Source: Gymnopus androsaceus JB14
Lineage: Eukaryota > Basidiomycota > Agaricomycetes > Agaricales > Omphalotaceae
DNA: 64,000 bases
Reading direction: 5' to 3'
Assembly (NCBI GenBank): GCA_009733575.1
Contig: ML769414.1
Coordinates: 129,590 to 193,589 of the forward strand
This document shows positions 1 to 10,910 of this stretch, in pieces. A program made the position numbers and the translations under genes. Position 1 is the stretch's first letter. Every line of letters starts with the position of its first letter. The notes beneath the pieces are model-generated. The model was given only the letters and a program-made list of their open reading frames with translations, had not been told where the DNA came from and did no database searches.

Positions 1-153
1 CCACATTGTATATTCATCTATAGTGAAGATGTGCCTCTGTTTCCAATATACTATTTACCTATACGAAGAAACATACTCATTAGTATGTGGAATCACACTG
101 CGCTCTAGATTTTCAGAGGTCATTATCATATGTCACATGAATTGTGGCACGAA

Positions 154-368
154 TGTAAACCCATTAGTATGTACTCACACGTCCATTATGTAATAAAATG
201 ATATAAAATGTCATGCCACCCTATACTAATAATCAACTAGTTATGCTCACTTCGCTTTACTTAGCTTTTAAACTTACCAATACGCATTTACCTCTGACAA
301 TATCAGTCAGTTGTGTTCATTTGGGTGAAAAACTTAGCGTTGACCCTACGACGGTCTTATATTTTTTT
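154..368 (+). repeat. 5' LTR remnant of the Gypsy element
   Basis: The segment begins TGTAAACCC and aligns with the sequence at 7986-8172. Shared blocks include ACTCACACGTC near the start and AGTTGTGTTCATTTGGGTGA near the end. Similarity fades after the motif GGTCTTATA near 360. The true LTR end and the primer-binding site could not be fixed, and the LTR may continue to about 475. Confidence 0.7.
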
Positions 369-791
369 GAACCATCTAGCAATACGTCAGATTCGGGTCC
401 TATTTCGGCTGTTCGCTTGGTTGTGATTAAACAAGTGACTTTCAAAGCGATAACTCCTTTGAAATCCGATTCGAATTAACAGCACCTTTAATTTTCAACA
501 CATGATTCCCCACCATCTCCACCCATGACAGACTCAACCAGAGTCGAGGCAACATCCACTTAATGATTCCACTCGCCCCCACTCCCCACCACGACAACCC
601 CCCGTAGCGAACCGAGACCCTCCGCTCAAAACACCCACCCCACTCTCTCCCGCCTCCCCTCCTCCATCCGCGAAATACTCCCTCTTCAGGAGGAAGACCC
701 CCTCGAGGGAGCAGGCCCTCCCATCCTGCTCGAGGAAGATTACGATGAAGGAATATTTCCTTCATTAGATCCCGGGAATCATCCGTATAAA

Positions 792-1385
792 ATGGATGAG
801 GATCGTTGTATGACAATGGATGAAAATCCACCGTCTGGAGAGAACTCTCCTAAAGCCAACTACAGGGTTCGCAAATCCAGCAAACCCATGGAAAGGCCAA
901 ATCGAGGTGATCCCAAGGATCGCCAACCGATAACCGTGTTAATGGATATCGGTGGACAGTTGGCCCTCACGTTAATGGACTTGGGATGCACTATCGAGGC
1001 ACTGAGTCCCGCCCACGTCCATCTGACCAATGGAAAAGTCCATCAGTTGACGGACCAGCATTCCCTACAATTGGGAACCGTTGGCAGTCGTGCCAAATTT
1101 AATTATGGCACGACGATGAAAACCTCCTATGGAGGGATAATCGAGGATGTCTATTATGACATCGTCAACATTGACCGATACGATGCCATTGTGGGTACGC
1201 GGTTCATGCGTAAACACGGCATCCAACTCGACTTCGAGAAAGGACAAGTCCTTATTCGAGGGAATCCCGCACCTACTTTATCAGTAGGGGAGGACCACGC
1301 CGAGTTTTTGAGGCGCTCGTCCATGAGACGAGATGCTCAAGCGGAAAAATTCCGCAGAAAAGACTCAGAATCAAGTCTAAATTGA
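792..1385 (+). CDS. Gypsy retropepsin (protease) region
   Basis: This open frame encodes an aspartic-protease-like domain. At about residues 55-65 the sequence LMDLGCTIEALSP occupies the place of the usual D-S/T-G active-site loop, with the catalytic aspartate kept but the following residue changed to leucine. Further on, YDAIVGTRFMRKHGI is the conserved segment that follows the flap in Gypsy proteases. The open frame extends upstream of the first ATG to about 600 with a proline- and acid-rich sequence, so 792 is only the first in-frame ATG. A stop at 1383-1385 separates it from the reverse-transcriptase frame at 1667, and the intervening sequence still looks coding, so the two were probably once one polyprotein. 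The altered DSG motif suggests the protease is dead. Confidence 0.75.
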   Translation: MDEDRCMTMDENPPSGENSPKANYRVRKSSKPMERPNRGDPKDRQPITVLMDIGGQLALTLMDLGCTIEALSPAHVHLTNGKVHQLTDQHSLQLGTVGSRAKFNYGTTMKTSYGGIIEDVYYDIVNIDRYDAIVGTRFMRKHGIQLDFEKGQVLIRGNPAPTLSVGEDHAEFLRRSSMRRDAQAEKFRRKDSESSLN

Positions 1386-1666
1386 CTAGCTAATCGGATA
1401 CTAGTGATCCCGAAGCTGATCGTAAGGTAACAGTCGAAACTGTTATCGACGAGGAATACTTACAAGAGGAAATCAAACGTTCCGCTCGCAGTTTCCCTCA
1501 AAATTTCCCAGTAGTCCTTGAAAGCTTCGACGAGGACGATCCTTCCTGTTCACCGAAGGTACAGAAGTTCACAGTAGACGATATCAATAGATATATCGAA
1601 ATCGTCCAGGAATTCTCTCGGGAACGATTCCCAGGAGACGTCAAGCGTCAAGCAGAGCTTAGAGCT

Positions 1667-4600
1667 ATGCGAGACTCGAACAAAATGGAAGCAGAAATTG
1701 CTTCCACTACGCAAACAGAAGAAGTAGTATATACCTCTTCACCTCCTTCAGAAAATGAAGGAATGTTCCCGAAGGTCAAATTGTCCTTCGAGAAACATAA
1801 GACTAGGAGGAAATCCCCTCCTAGAACCAGCACAAACCGCAAAGGTTTGCGCAAACGTTCCCGCTCCCGGAAACGTTCATGTCGAAGGCACAATTCTGTG
1901 CCATTCCTCAAGATCCCATTGGAGAATATTCCAATGGATCAACTATATTCGTTTGCAGAAGACTCTGCGCCAGAAGTCGAGAGGCTTATGCCTATTGACG
2001 ACACGGAGGGCGTTGACTATTCAACACTCCCCAAGTTTGGCCCATATTTGGAGAATCAAATTCCCCAGATACGGGCCAGAATAATACACCAGTACGCAGA
2101 TATGCTGTCTGGTGCACCGGAGGAACTGCCTCCGATTCGTGAGGTGAACCATAAGATCACCTTGATCGACGAGCAACGCAGGTATCATTACTACATGCCG
2201 CGCTGCCCAGACGGTCTAAAGACCCAACTTAGTGATAAGTTGGGTCGATACACCCGTGCACGGTGGTGGGTTCGTGCTAATGCAGCACAGGCAGCCCCCA
2301 TGCTGTGTATACCCAAGAAAAATGGTACGTTGCGTACCATTGTTGACTATCGTCAACGAAACGATAATACGGTGAAGGATGTAACTCCCTTCCCGGATCA
2401 AGAGCATATCCGTATGGATTTTGCTCGCCACAAGTATCAATCCAAGCTCAATATGAGTGACGCCTACGAGCAGATCAGGAACGAGCCCGTAGACGTCTGG
2501 AAGACTGCTTTTGCGAACGTATTTGGTACGTTTGTTAGCAATGTGATGGTACAAGGCGATTGCAACGCCCCTGCCACCTTCCAGAGGGTTATGACCCTCA
2601 CGTTCCAAGATATCATTGGGAGATACGTTCACGTATATCTCGACGACATCTTTATATTCAGTGACACTCTGGAAGACCATGAGCGTCACATCAAAGACGT
2701 TTTCGAACGTCTTCGGAAACGGGCTTTGTATCTCAAAGCCGAGAAATGTGAATTATTCACAAAATCAGTGGATTGCCTAGGACATCTAGTAGACGACCAT
2801 GGCATCCATGTGGACAAGGACAAAATGTCCAAAATTCGCGACTGGCGCACACCGCGCAGTTTCAACGACGTACAATGTTTCCTTGGACTAGTCCAGTACG
2901 TCGCACCGTACGTGCCCGATGTAACCAATTACACTGGGCCCCTCAGCATCATATGTAGGAACAATGTTCCTTTCATATGGATGCCATCACATCAGACGTG
3001 CTTTGAGCACATCAAGCGACTCGCAGTATTGGCCCCAATACTGCAACCCATAGACCCCCGACACAAAGATCCAATATGGATCATTTGCAACGCATCTGTG
3101 TCGGGAGTAGGCTGTATGTACGGCCAAGGCCCTACGTGGCAGACATGCAGGCCAGCTGGCTTCATGTCGAAAAAGTTTACTGCAGCTCAACACAACTACC
3201 GTGTGTTTGAGCTGGAAACTCTGGCTATACTAGAAGCTCTCCTCAAGTGGGAAGATAAGCTTCTAGGATACCGAGTCCATGTGGTTACGGACCACAAAGC
3301 ACTTGAGTTCTTCCTAACTCAGCGCAAATTGTCGAGCCGACAGGCTCGATGGATGGAGTATCTATCCAGATTTGACTTTGATATACGCTATATCAAAGGG
3401 ATTGCGAATAAAGTCGCAGAGGCGTTATCGCGCTACTACGAATCCGACACGTCCGAGGACGTACACGGTATTCATGAATATGTCAATGCGGATATCCGCA
3501 TTGACAAAGATCGCGACGACCTACCGAGAGGATGTCTCGAGGAACTGGCCAACGACCACCTCATGGCTTTGCGACGCTCTGAGCGTCTCCAAAGTAAACA
3601 GCACACCGTTCGCAAACCTGTAGAGCCTCGGGACCGAGAAGCCGCTGAACTTCGAGCAAATGTCGAAGTCCCAGAACCAATGGTCCCAGTCCCTGCAGAA
3701 GCTGAGGAAGATATCACCATCTTCTACTCACGCCCACGAGGTGGAAATCCTATGGATTTACACGAGGAACGGGATATCTTCATTGAGGACGTGAAGCGTT
3801 TATACGCTTCCGACCCTCTATTTGCTAAGGTGTTTCTCCATCCAGAGAAACACCCAGCATTCTCGATAGAGAATGAACTGGTCTTCTCCACGAATCATGG
3901 AGGAGAGCAAGTCCTTTGCATTCCCCGAGGAAAGTCTTCCAACGGGAAAAGCTTATATGGCATTATTGCCGAACAAGCCCATGAAGTGCTGGGACACTTC
4001 GGGGGTCAACGAACATCAGACTACGTTCGTCGTTGGTACTGGTGGCCACGTGTAAATGGCCACATCGAGGAGTATTGTAAGACCTGCGACGTTTGTCAAC
4101 AGGCAAAAACCTCGAACAAGAAGCCCGCAGGAGAACTCCACCCGCTTCCAATTCCCACTAGACCTTGGGAATCCATAGGAATGGACTTTATAGGTCCATT
4201 CCCCGAATCACAAGGATACAATTACCTCTGGGTGGTAGTCTGTAGACTGACATCCAGGGTACACGTTATCCCAGTGACCACGACAACTACCGCAGCGCAG
4301 TTATCGTGGTTATTCGTGAAGGAGATTGTGAGACTACACGGTCTCCCAAAATCCATAGTCGGATAGAGACTCCAAGTTCACTTCCCGCTGGTGGCGAGAA
4401 GTTCACCGGATATCGGGAGCAAAACTCCTAATGTCCACGTCGTTCCATCCACAAACGGATGGAGCGACAGAACGAATGAATCGCTCTATCGGGCAGATAC
4501 TCAGGTCGACAGTAGACGCCGACCAGAGGAACTGGGTCGAAAAATGCCCAATGCTCGAGTTTGCCATAAACTCGAGTATAAGCGAATCCACTGGATTTGC

Positions 4601-5282
4601 CCCCTTCGAACTCGATGGTGGCTATATGCCTTCCATGATTCGTGAATACCGAGTTACGAATAATGTACCTCCAGGCGTTCGCGAATTCGCAGACAAAGCT
4701 CTGCAAAATCTTATGGATGCCCACGATTCGATAATCGAATCGAGGATAATCCAGAAACACTACGCCGATAAACGGCGTAGCAAGGAATCTGAATTGAAGG
4801 TAGACTCATTAGTCTACCTATCAACAAAGAATCTGTCCTTACCCAAAGGCAGAGCTGTGAAGCTCCTGCCCAAATTTATTGGACCTTATCCAATCATGGA
4901 AACAAATTCGAATACTTCGAATTACAGGCTCGGTCTACCGACTGAGCTGGCCAAACGTGGAATTCACGACAATTTCCACGTTAGCCTACTGAGGAGACAT
5001 CAAGCCAACGATGACGCCCTTTTTCCGCTGAGGTCGATGGCAGAGCCATACGACTTCGGAGAGCCCTCCGATGTGGAATGGCTCGTAGAAGAGATCACTG
5101 GCCATCACTGGGATGGCCGCAGACTCATGTTCCACATAAAGTGGAATCTAGGTGATCTCACCACTGAACCTTACAATACATGTAAGGATTTGGCAGCTCT
5201 AGATAGATATCTAGAGCTGCAAGGGGTTTCCGACTGGCGGAAGTTGCCACGCGACAATTCTGTAACGGAATTGACGCGTTAG
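1667..5282 (+). pseudogene. Gypsy pol: reverse transcriptase, RNase H, integrase, chromodomain (frameshifted)
   Basis: The first open frame (1667-4366, 899 codons) holds the reverse transcriptase with the YLDD catalytic box near residue 325. RNase H follows at about residues 470-590; its first catalytic aspartate is replaced (CNASVSG where DAS is usual), while TDHKALEFF and the terminal ALSRYY block are kept. Next comes the integrase HHCC zinc region (HEVLGHFGG and CKTCDVCQQAK, near residues 770-810) and the first integrase aspartate in GMDFIGPF. A frameshift at about 4355-4366 ends this frame inside the integrase core. The reading continues in another frame to 5282, with SFHPQTDGATERMNR carrying the catalytic glutamate. 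The last 80 residues (VEWLVEEITGHHWDGRRL and FHIKW) resemble a chromodomain. Frameshift and active-site change together mark it as defective. Confidence 0.9.
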
Positions 5283-5398
5283 CGCGCGTTTGGCCAAATA
5301 AGGATCGAAAACGCTGCCATGGGTCACATGGCCGTCGATCTCATTGAATCTCGATTCAATTGAGAATTTTTCAAAGTTCTTATAGTTTAACTTCGACC

Positions 5399-6457
5399 AT
5401 GGCCGAAAGAGAAAACCTGAACGCACCAAACTCGATGGAACAGCATACTGCTGTGCCACAAAACGCCACTAGTGGCAACCAGATCGACGAAGGACTTAGT
5501 CCAACGTTCAATCCGATGGGCAGCGGCTTTACGCCACAACGCCAATCCCAATTCCTCCCTACCCAAAACCCCCAATCCCATGCCTACTTCGCTTTCCCTC
5601 CTCCCCAACCGAGCTCTGGTAATACCAACCAGGGCTTCCAAATCCAAACTCAAGGATATTATCCTTCGAGTTATGCGTTTGGTTCGATCCAGCATACAGC
5701 TGGCTCGAACCCCAATTTCGCAGCAGGATTTAATCCAGCAGCGACGACTGGCAGTGCCACGTCACCTTACTCGCAAATGTCGATGACTGGACCAGCGCCA
5801 GGCTCGACTATGCACCCCTCGCATCCTGGGGTACCCGTGGTGACGCCATGGGCCTTCAACCAGAATCTGGGGACTGTGCTGCATGCGCGAGGTCACTGCC
5901 CTCAGTGCGATGCAATGCTCGCGCACATTGGGACGGCCTTCGTTGACAACGAGGCGTCGTTCCAAGCTGCCAACCTAGAGCATGTCAATTACTATCGACG
6001 TACTACCATGGGTAGCAACTTGGCCGGAGAGGACATCGTGTCCCTCTACCGCCGGATAGGAGAGTTGAATTCACAACTCGACAATGGACGGCAACATTAC
6101 GACCATCTTGAAGACGACTACGACGAGGCTAAACGCACCGTCGAACGTTTACGAGGAGAACGCGAAAACGCTCGTACCGAGCGCAACGCATTCAAATCGG
6201 AAGCAGATCTGCTCCGTGAGGAAGTCTCTCGGTTGAGGATTCGCAACCAGGAACTTGAAAATCAGGTTCCCACCTCCCAATCTGCTGTCCGTCCTGGAAA
6301 GCGTAAGCGAACCGACGATGGACCTTCCACCGTCTCAGCCGTTGCCTCATCCCAGCATGAAGATGCGGAGATGGTCAACTATTCCGATATCAACTCTGTC
6401 GACATCGTGATAGGTGAGCTGGAACAGTCTTTGACTGCTCCGACTCCATTCACATGA
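5399..6457 (+). CDS. post-pol ORF of the Gypsy element, coiled-coil protein
   Basis: An intact frame starts at the ATG in GACCATGG, 117 bp after the pol stop. The first half is rich in Pro, Gln, Ser, Asn and Gly (low complexity). A central segment contains a single CPQC pair (HARGHCPQCDAML). The segment from about residue 220 to 290 is a charged heptad-like coiled coil (for example LEDDYDEAKRTVERLRGERE), followed by a basic cluster PGKRKRTDDG that could act as a nuclear localisation signal. I do not recognise a database family. Its position between integrase and 3' LTR, and its layout of disordered arm, coiled coil and basic stretch, would suit a displaced structural (gag-like) or accessory protein; this is inference. 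Confidence 0.6.
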   Translation: MAERENLNAPNSMEQHTAVPQNATSGNQIDEGLSPTFNPMGSGFTPQRQSQFLPTQNPQSHAYFAFPPPQPSSGNTNQGFQIQTQGYYPSSYAFGSIQHTAGSNPNFAAGFNPAATTGSATSPYSQMSMTGPAPGSTMHPSHPGVPVVTPWAFNQNLGTVLHARGHCPQCDAMLAHIGTAFVDNEASFQAANLEHVNYYRRTTMGSNLAGEDIVSLYRRIGELNSQLDNGRQHYDHLEDDYDEAKRTVERLRGERENARTERNAFKSEADLLREEVSRLRIRNQELENQVPTSQSAVRPGKRKRTDDGPSTVSAVASSQHEDAEMVNYSDINSVDIVIGELEQSLTAPTPFT

Positions 6458-6463
6458 GAGCCC

Positions 6464-7285
6464 ATGGATCCAGAGGACCTACCTGACGGCGGGTATCGCA
6501 CGTACAAGGGCTTCGTCCTCTACGGCAGCGGCGCAGCGGATGCACGCCGTAACACGGCTATGAAAGTGCCTTTAGCACATGGAGGAGGGATCCGCACTAT
6601 TAAAAAGCCCGGAGACTTCACCACTGTCCTCGAGGTGATAGCTATGTTTCGCATATTGCGGACATACGAGGACGCCGGGTCTGAACCCGGAAGAGAGCCC
6701 TGGAAAATCTACAAACTATGTTCCAAATTTCTCCAGATGGCCATCGACACCCCAGAGAATGAGCGGAACGATCTACATCGTACGGTCATCTCCAACTTCT
6801 TCAGACCACGGTTTGTGAATGACACACAACCCAAGAAGGTCGATAAGGGGAAGGGTCGGGCAGTACTGCCTGATCTAGAACCAGAGCTCCCCCCGCATGA
6901 CGCGACAGGGAGTTTACCAACCACTCCAACGGGAGCAAAGTCCAAAAAGAAGAATAAATCTTCTGCGCCTTCGACGCAAGCATCGTCGTCTGGTGTAACG
7001 ACAACACATGCGAGGGAACGGATGAAGAATCCGACCCTTTCTGACTCGCCAGAGTATTGGGCTCAATACTACTATGAGCACCCAAACAACTCTGTGGGAG
7101 GTATCAGACGTGATTCTGAAGATCACATCTCGGTACACAGCCTACGAGGATGCCTTCTTGTTTCGAGAAGGGCATTTCGAGAAGGGCACCTCGGTCACAT
7201 AATGGGGCGCCCGCTATCGAGCGAACGCGTTTCCTCCTCATATCCACGGAGTTGTTCGCAACTCCAGGACTGTACGAATCGCTGA
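6464..7285 (+). CDS. second post-pol ORF of the Gypsy element, function unknown
   Basis: The ATG lies only 6 bp after the stop of the preceding frame, suggesting co-translation or reinitiation on one element transcript. The N-terminal 130 residues look folded (DGGYRTYKGFVLYGSG, VLEVIAMFRILRTYEDAG, KIYKLCSKFLQMAID). After this comes a lysine/serine-rich linker (GAKSKKKNKSSAPST) and a segment SDSPEYWAQYYYEH. The last about 50 codons (from around 7130) look out of frame, because the neighbouring frame resumes more protein-like sequence; a frameshift in 7120-7230 is likely. The family is not recognised. It could be a gag-derived or envelope-position accessory protein; no transmembrane segment is visible, which argues against an envelope. 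Confidence 0.5.
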   Translation: MDPEDLPDGGYRTYKGFVLYGSGAADARRNTAMKVPLAHGGGIRTIKKPGDFTTVLEVIAMFRILRTYEDAGSEPGREPWKIYKLCSKFLQMAIDTPENERNDLHRTVISNFFRPRFVNDTQPKKVDKGKGRAVLPDLEPELPPHDATGSLPTTPTGAKSKKKNKSSAPSTQASSSGVTTTHARERMKNPTLSDSPEYWAQYYYEHPNNSVGGIRRDSEDHISVHSLRGCLLVSRRAFREGHLGHIMGRPLSSERVSSSYPRSCSQLQDCTNR

Positions 7286-7794
7286 CAGCAAGCTCTACAG
7301 TTGCCTCTGAAGTCACGACATCGCGTTACCCCGACACTGAAACCCGAAACGCTACACTCGGAAGTGTGGCGGCGTTCTACGCCTCCCAGGGCATCACTGT
7401 CGCTATGGCAGAAGACACTGCCATTTTCGCCATCGAATGGCTCACCGGCTTCCGTTCTACGGATAGCTTGTTGACCAACGAGGCACATGCGGTACGGGAT
7501 CGAGTAGTCCCTGTGGTGTCCACGGGTACGGTCCCGGCTGGATTCGACGAGAATGCCTGGTCGTCGACTGGATTACTTGTCCGCCCAAGTATCCCTGTGC
7601 CCGGAACAGTGTTCTTCCCCGTTCTCCCTTCACCCAGCAGCGGTGGATTGCCTTACGGCAGTCCTCTCAATGCCATCGCATCGAGCAGCAACTCGGCAGG
7701 GGCTCCTAGCTCCTCATCGTCCAGTGCCGTGCCCCCCCAGACTGACCAGTCCGGAGACATTGCCATGGTTGATGCCGGTTCATCCACAAAATGA
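7150..7794 (+). CDS. third post-pol frame of the Gypsy element, probably the continuation of the previous ORF
   Basis: This frame overlaps the end of the previous one by 136 bp. Its convincing part begins near 7240 (ELFATPGLYESL) and runs through a folded-looking segment (GSVAAFYASQGITVAMAEDT, AIFAIEWLTGFRS) to a Pro/Ser-rich tail. It ends 191 bp before the 3' LTR. The overlap and the quality change in both frames suggest a single ancestral protein from 6464 to 7794 with a frameshift. I do not recognise the family. Confidence 0.45.
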   Translation: MPSCFEKGISRRAPRSHNGAPAIERTRFLLISTELFATPGLYESLTASSTVASEVTTSRYPDTETRNATLGSVAAFYASQGITVAMAEDTAIFAIEWLTGFRSTDSLLTNEAHAVRDRVVPVVSTGTVPAGFDENAWSSTGLLVRPSIPVPGTVFFPVLPSPSSGGLPYGSPLNAIASSSNSAGAPSSSSSSAVPPQTDQSGDIAMVDAGSSTK

Positions 7795-7985
7795 ACGCCA
7801 GGTACGTATCTCAACACGCTCTTGAGGTACGTGCCAGACTGTGACATTCACGACACGCTGTCGTGATTGTCATAGTCCGAATCGCAGGTCGCATCGATGC
7901 TGGCATCACGACACGCTATTGTGACTGTTCATTGACTGGGCTACTTTCTCGATTGAAGCTGTGGGCTCAATCTGGCCGGGGAGGG

Positions 7986-8172
7986 TGTAACGCCCCCTAG
8001 TACTTACTCACACGTCATTATGTTATATTATGTCACTCATATATAAACCATGTTATGTCACTTGTTTACCTTAGCTTAACCTTTACCCATACCGAATACT
8101 CTGACAATATCAGTCCAGTTGTGTTCATTTGGGTGATTCCAAGCTCTGACCTCACCGAGGTCTTATACGGAC
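7986..8172 (+). repeat. 3' LTR remnant of the Gypsy element
   Basis: It starts TGTAACGCCC directly after the purine-rich tract GGGGAGGG, the expected polypurine-tract position. It contains a TATA-like ATATATAAACC near 8038. It shares CTGACAATATCAGTC and the following 20-bp block with the 5' copy, and similarity is lost after GGTCTTATA at about 8168. The sequence beyond belongs to a different unit, so this LTR may be truncated. Confidence 0.7.
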
Positions 8173-8235
8173 CTCCAGAAGTTATCGTAGTTCTTTGCAA
8201 AACACCTACGATATCTTATCAGTATTTTTTGAAAA

Positions 8236-9857
8236 TGCTTTACAGTATCGGCTGGAACAGCTGCTACAACTACCTTGACGCCAACAATGTGATACCTAGG
8301 GCCATGAATTATTTCAATATCTATCAAATCTGGTACGGAGCTCATGGCGAGAAAAGTTGTGAGCCTGGAGGTATGCCCATTTGCTTGCTTGGCGAGAACG
8401 CTAACTTAGTGTTTTGATGGTAGTCACTGCTTTGGACTGGACGAAGATGGTAACCAATGAGTTTTTGACGACATGCGCTCCAGGAGCAAATCGAATGGTA
8501 CGAACAGAACATGGAGAACTTGATTGAGGAGAAGAAAAAGAAAGGCAAGATGACCAAGTCAATGCACAAGGTGTTGCGCCCGTTACTTGCCATGGTAAGC
8601 ATTCGTCATTTATATACTAATAACGCAAACTGACAAGTGTATAGGCTGAAAAGATTCACCTGGAAACTGGGTATCATGTTGGTGGCTACGCTATTCACAA
8701 AGACCATGAGCCTTTAACCTGGGTTGCCACAACAGACCTTCAAAACATTCGTGAAAATAAAGGGACTCAGATGCATGCACAGGCTGCTGATTTGCATACT
8801 CTGCTTTGGTAGGCAGTTGCATATTTGTACAAGGACCAGTACTCATTGCGACTTAGGACTCAGCGGATGAAATCTCGTGAAATCAAAGCTGATTTGGCTC
8901 AGCTGTACTGCATTCTTCCAAAGCCTAAGGGCAAGGGAATGTGGGATCATCATCGAATGGTGTTACCGAAAATCCTGGTGTTTGACGCAAGTAAGTTTTT
9001 GCTTTTTATTTGTTGGATCCATGTTACTGATGTAGCCGCTAGATCGTATCATTGGCTATGGAAGCAATAACGACTTGGATTTAAGGGATCCCGGCAAGTT
9101 ACAGCTCACCACGTTTGTCAAGAATGCGTGGCGGTTTCATGTCCGTATCATTAACTGGGCTGTTGGTGTTCCTTTCATCAAATGCGGAGTTCAAACGGCA
9201 AAAGGTTTCTTATCCGGGCACGAGCAAATTCATGACTTCAGTGCTCAGGAACTGAAAGCCATTTGCAGTAATTGTATCAAAGTGTTGGTTGCGGAGGTGG
9301 AAGGAAAGGAAATCGAGGATGCTGAGGGTGGTGTTCAGATGGTACCTTGGGACGAAGGTAAGTTTTTATAGTTTGTACAATCTCATTGCTAAGCAGGGTT
9401 TCTTCACTTCACAGATGAGATCCAGTTAGCTATTGAGAAGCAGTGTGATTTGGCATTGGTGAAGGATACTGATGGGAGCATCACTGTCGCGGTATCCCAT
9501 TCGCCCAACTATCAAGAAGAAATGAAAGGTGCTTCATTGTGGGGCGATGATTCTCCCGCTCCTCGATGAACTCTGCCATCTCCACATTCACCTCATTTGC
9601 CACCTTGATCTGTTTCGCTGACAAGACCATCTACACCTGGACCCTCGCAACTGTCTCGTCCACCACTTCCCGCTCCTTTATCACAAAATACAATCCCGGT
9701 AGCACCAGTGATCATAGATCATCCTCGAGGGACAAGAAGGGCACTTTCACCTGTGACAGAGGAATCTGAGCGACCGAAAAAGAAAGCCAAGCATTCCAGC
9801 TCAGCCGTATTCTCTGCATTCAGGATGAAGATGAAGAACGCCAAGCAACGTACTTGA
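8236..9857 (+). pseudogene. spliced gene of unknown family with premature stops
   Basis: Coding sequence can be followed through three well-formed introns: 8594-8644, 8991-9042 and 9358-9414. The protein pieces read well (HVGGYAIHKDHEPLTWVA, MWDHHRMVLPKILVFD, IIGYGSNNDLDLRDPGK, RFHVRIINWAVGVPFIKCG) and end in a proline-rich region and a basic cluster (SERPKKKAKHSS) like a nuclear localisation signal, with a final TGA at 9855. The same frame is broken by TAG at 8810 (where CAG would give Gln) and by TGA at 9567 and 9606. The N-terminal boundary is uncertain; 8236 is the first ATG of the earliest plausible exon. I do not recognise the family. It could be a transposon accessory gene or a dead host gene. 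Confidence 0.6.
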
Positions 9858-10124
9858 GGTGGCAACGTACTTGAGGTGCAGCTGGATATGATATTGTATG
9901 TAATTTACTGTGAATGTGATGTATTTTTGCTTGGTGTTATCCTTGGCAGTCTTTGTTTGTTTTTTTAATGTGTATTGCTGTCTCCTTCGTTTTGCGTATA
10001 TGACTTCTTGTAGATTTTATAAGTAATGCTAAGTATTGGCAGTATATTATTCCTGTTATGAATGATTCTGCAACTGAAAATACTAAGTATGCAGTGGTGG
10101 TATATATCTGATTACCTGACCTAG

Positions 10125-10910
10125 TAAGTGGGGACATCCGCCCAAGTACCCAGTAAGTGGGGATGCCCAAGTACCTGGGGATGCTCAAGTCCCCAGTAAG
10201 TGGGGATGCCCAAGTCCACAGTCATGGGGATGCCCAAGTCCCCATTAAGTGGGGATGCCCAAGTCCCCAGTAAGTGGGGATGCCCAAGTCCCCAGTAAGT
10301 GGGGATGTCCAGTAAGTGGGATGCCAAGTCCCAGTAAGTGGGGATGCCCAAGTCCCCAGTAAGTGGGGATGCCCAAGTCCCCAGTAAGTGGGGATGCCCA
10401 AGTCCCCAGTAAGTGGGGATGCCCAAGTCCCCAGTAAGTGGGGATGCCCAAGTCCCCAGTAAGTGGGGATGCCCAAGTCCCCAGTAAGTGGGGATGCCCA
10501 AGTCCCCAGTAAGTGGGGATGCCCAAGTCCCCAGTAAGTGGGGATGCCCAAGTCCCCAGTAAGTGGGGATGCCCAAGTCCCCAGTAAGTGGGGATGCCCA
10601 AGTCCCCAGTAAGTGGGGATGCCAAGTTCCCCAGTAAGTGGGGATGCCCAAGTCCCCAGTAAGTGGGGATGCCCAAGTCCCCAGTAAGTGGGGATGCCCA
10701 AGTCCCCAGTAAGTGGGGATGTCCAAGTCCCCAGTAAGTGGGGATGAGGGATGCCCAAGTCCCCAGTAAGTGGGGATGCCCAAGTCCCTAGTATGTGGGG
10801 ATGCCCAAGTACTTAGTAAGTGGGGATGCCCAAGTCCCCAGTATGTGGGGATGCTCAAGTACTTAGTAAGCGGGGATGCCCAAGCACCCAGTAGGTGGGG
10901 ATGCCCAAGT
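10125..10910. repeat. 25-bp minisatellite array
   Basis: About 31 head-to-tail copies of a 25-bp unit (core CCCAAGTCCCCAGTAAGTG followed by GGGATG). The central copies at about 10330-10620 are almost identical and the edges are more diverged. Because 25 is not a multiple of 3 and the unit lacks stops in the reverse frames, all three minus frames stay open and give spurious 25-residue-periodic ORFs. The unit is locally self-complementary (CCCCAGTAAGTGGGG). Degenerate relatives continue to about 11045. I see no gene. Confidence 0.95.

Larger units (their letters stand above)
154..8172 (+). mobile_element. Ty3/Gypsy chromovirus-like LTR retrotransposon, degraded
   Basis: This is a retrotransposon in the order protease, reverse transcriptase, RNase H, integrase, chromodomain, followed by three additional reading frames before the 3' LTR. 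The two ends share a diverged LTR-like sequence beginning TGTAA, and a purine tract GGCCGGGGAGGG lies directly before the downstream copy at 7986. A recognisable gag is missing between the 5' LTR and the protease; either it was deleted or one of the post-pol frames has taken its place. The LTR copies are strongly diverged and pol has a frameshift, so the element is old and inactive. I could not identify target-site duplications. Assignment to the chromoviral branch rests on the C-terminal chromodomain-like region. Confidence 0.9.

Noticed and set aside
10121..10858. Long minus-strand frames of up to 245 codons
   Set aside because: They translate the 25-bp minisatellite in three frames with perfect 25-residue periodicity and are not a gene.
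10125..10910. CRISPR-like array
   Set aside because: Repeats are head to tail with no unique spacers, in a eukaryotic genome.
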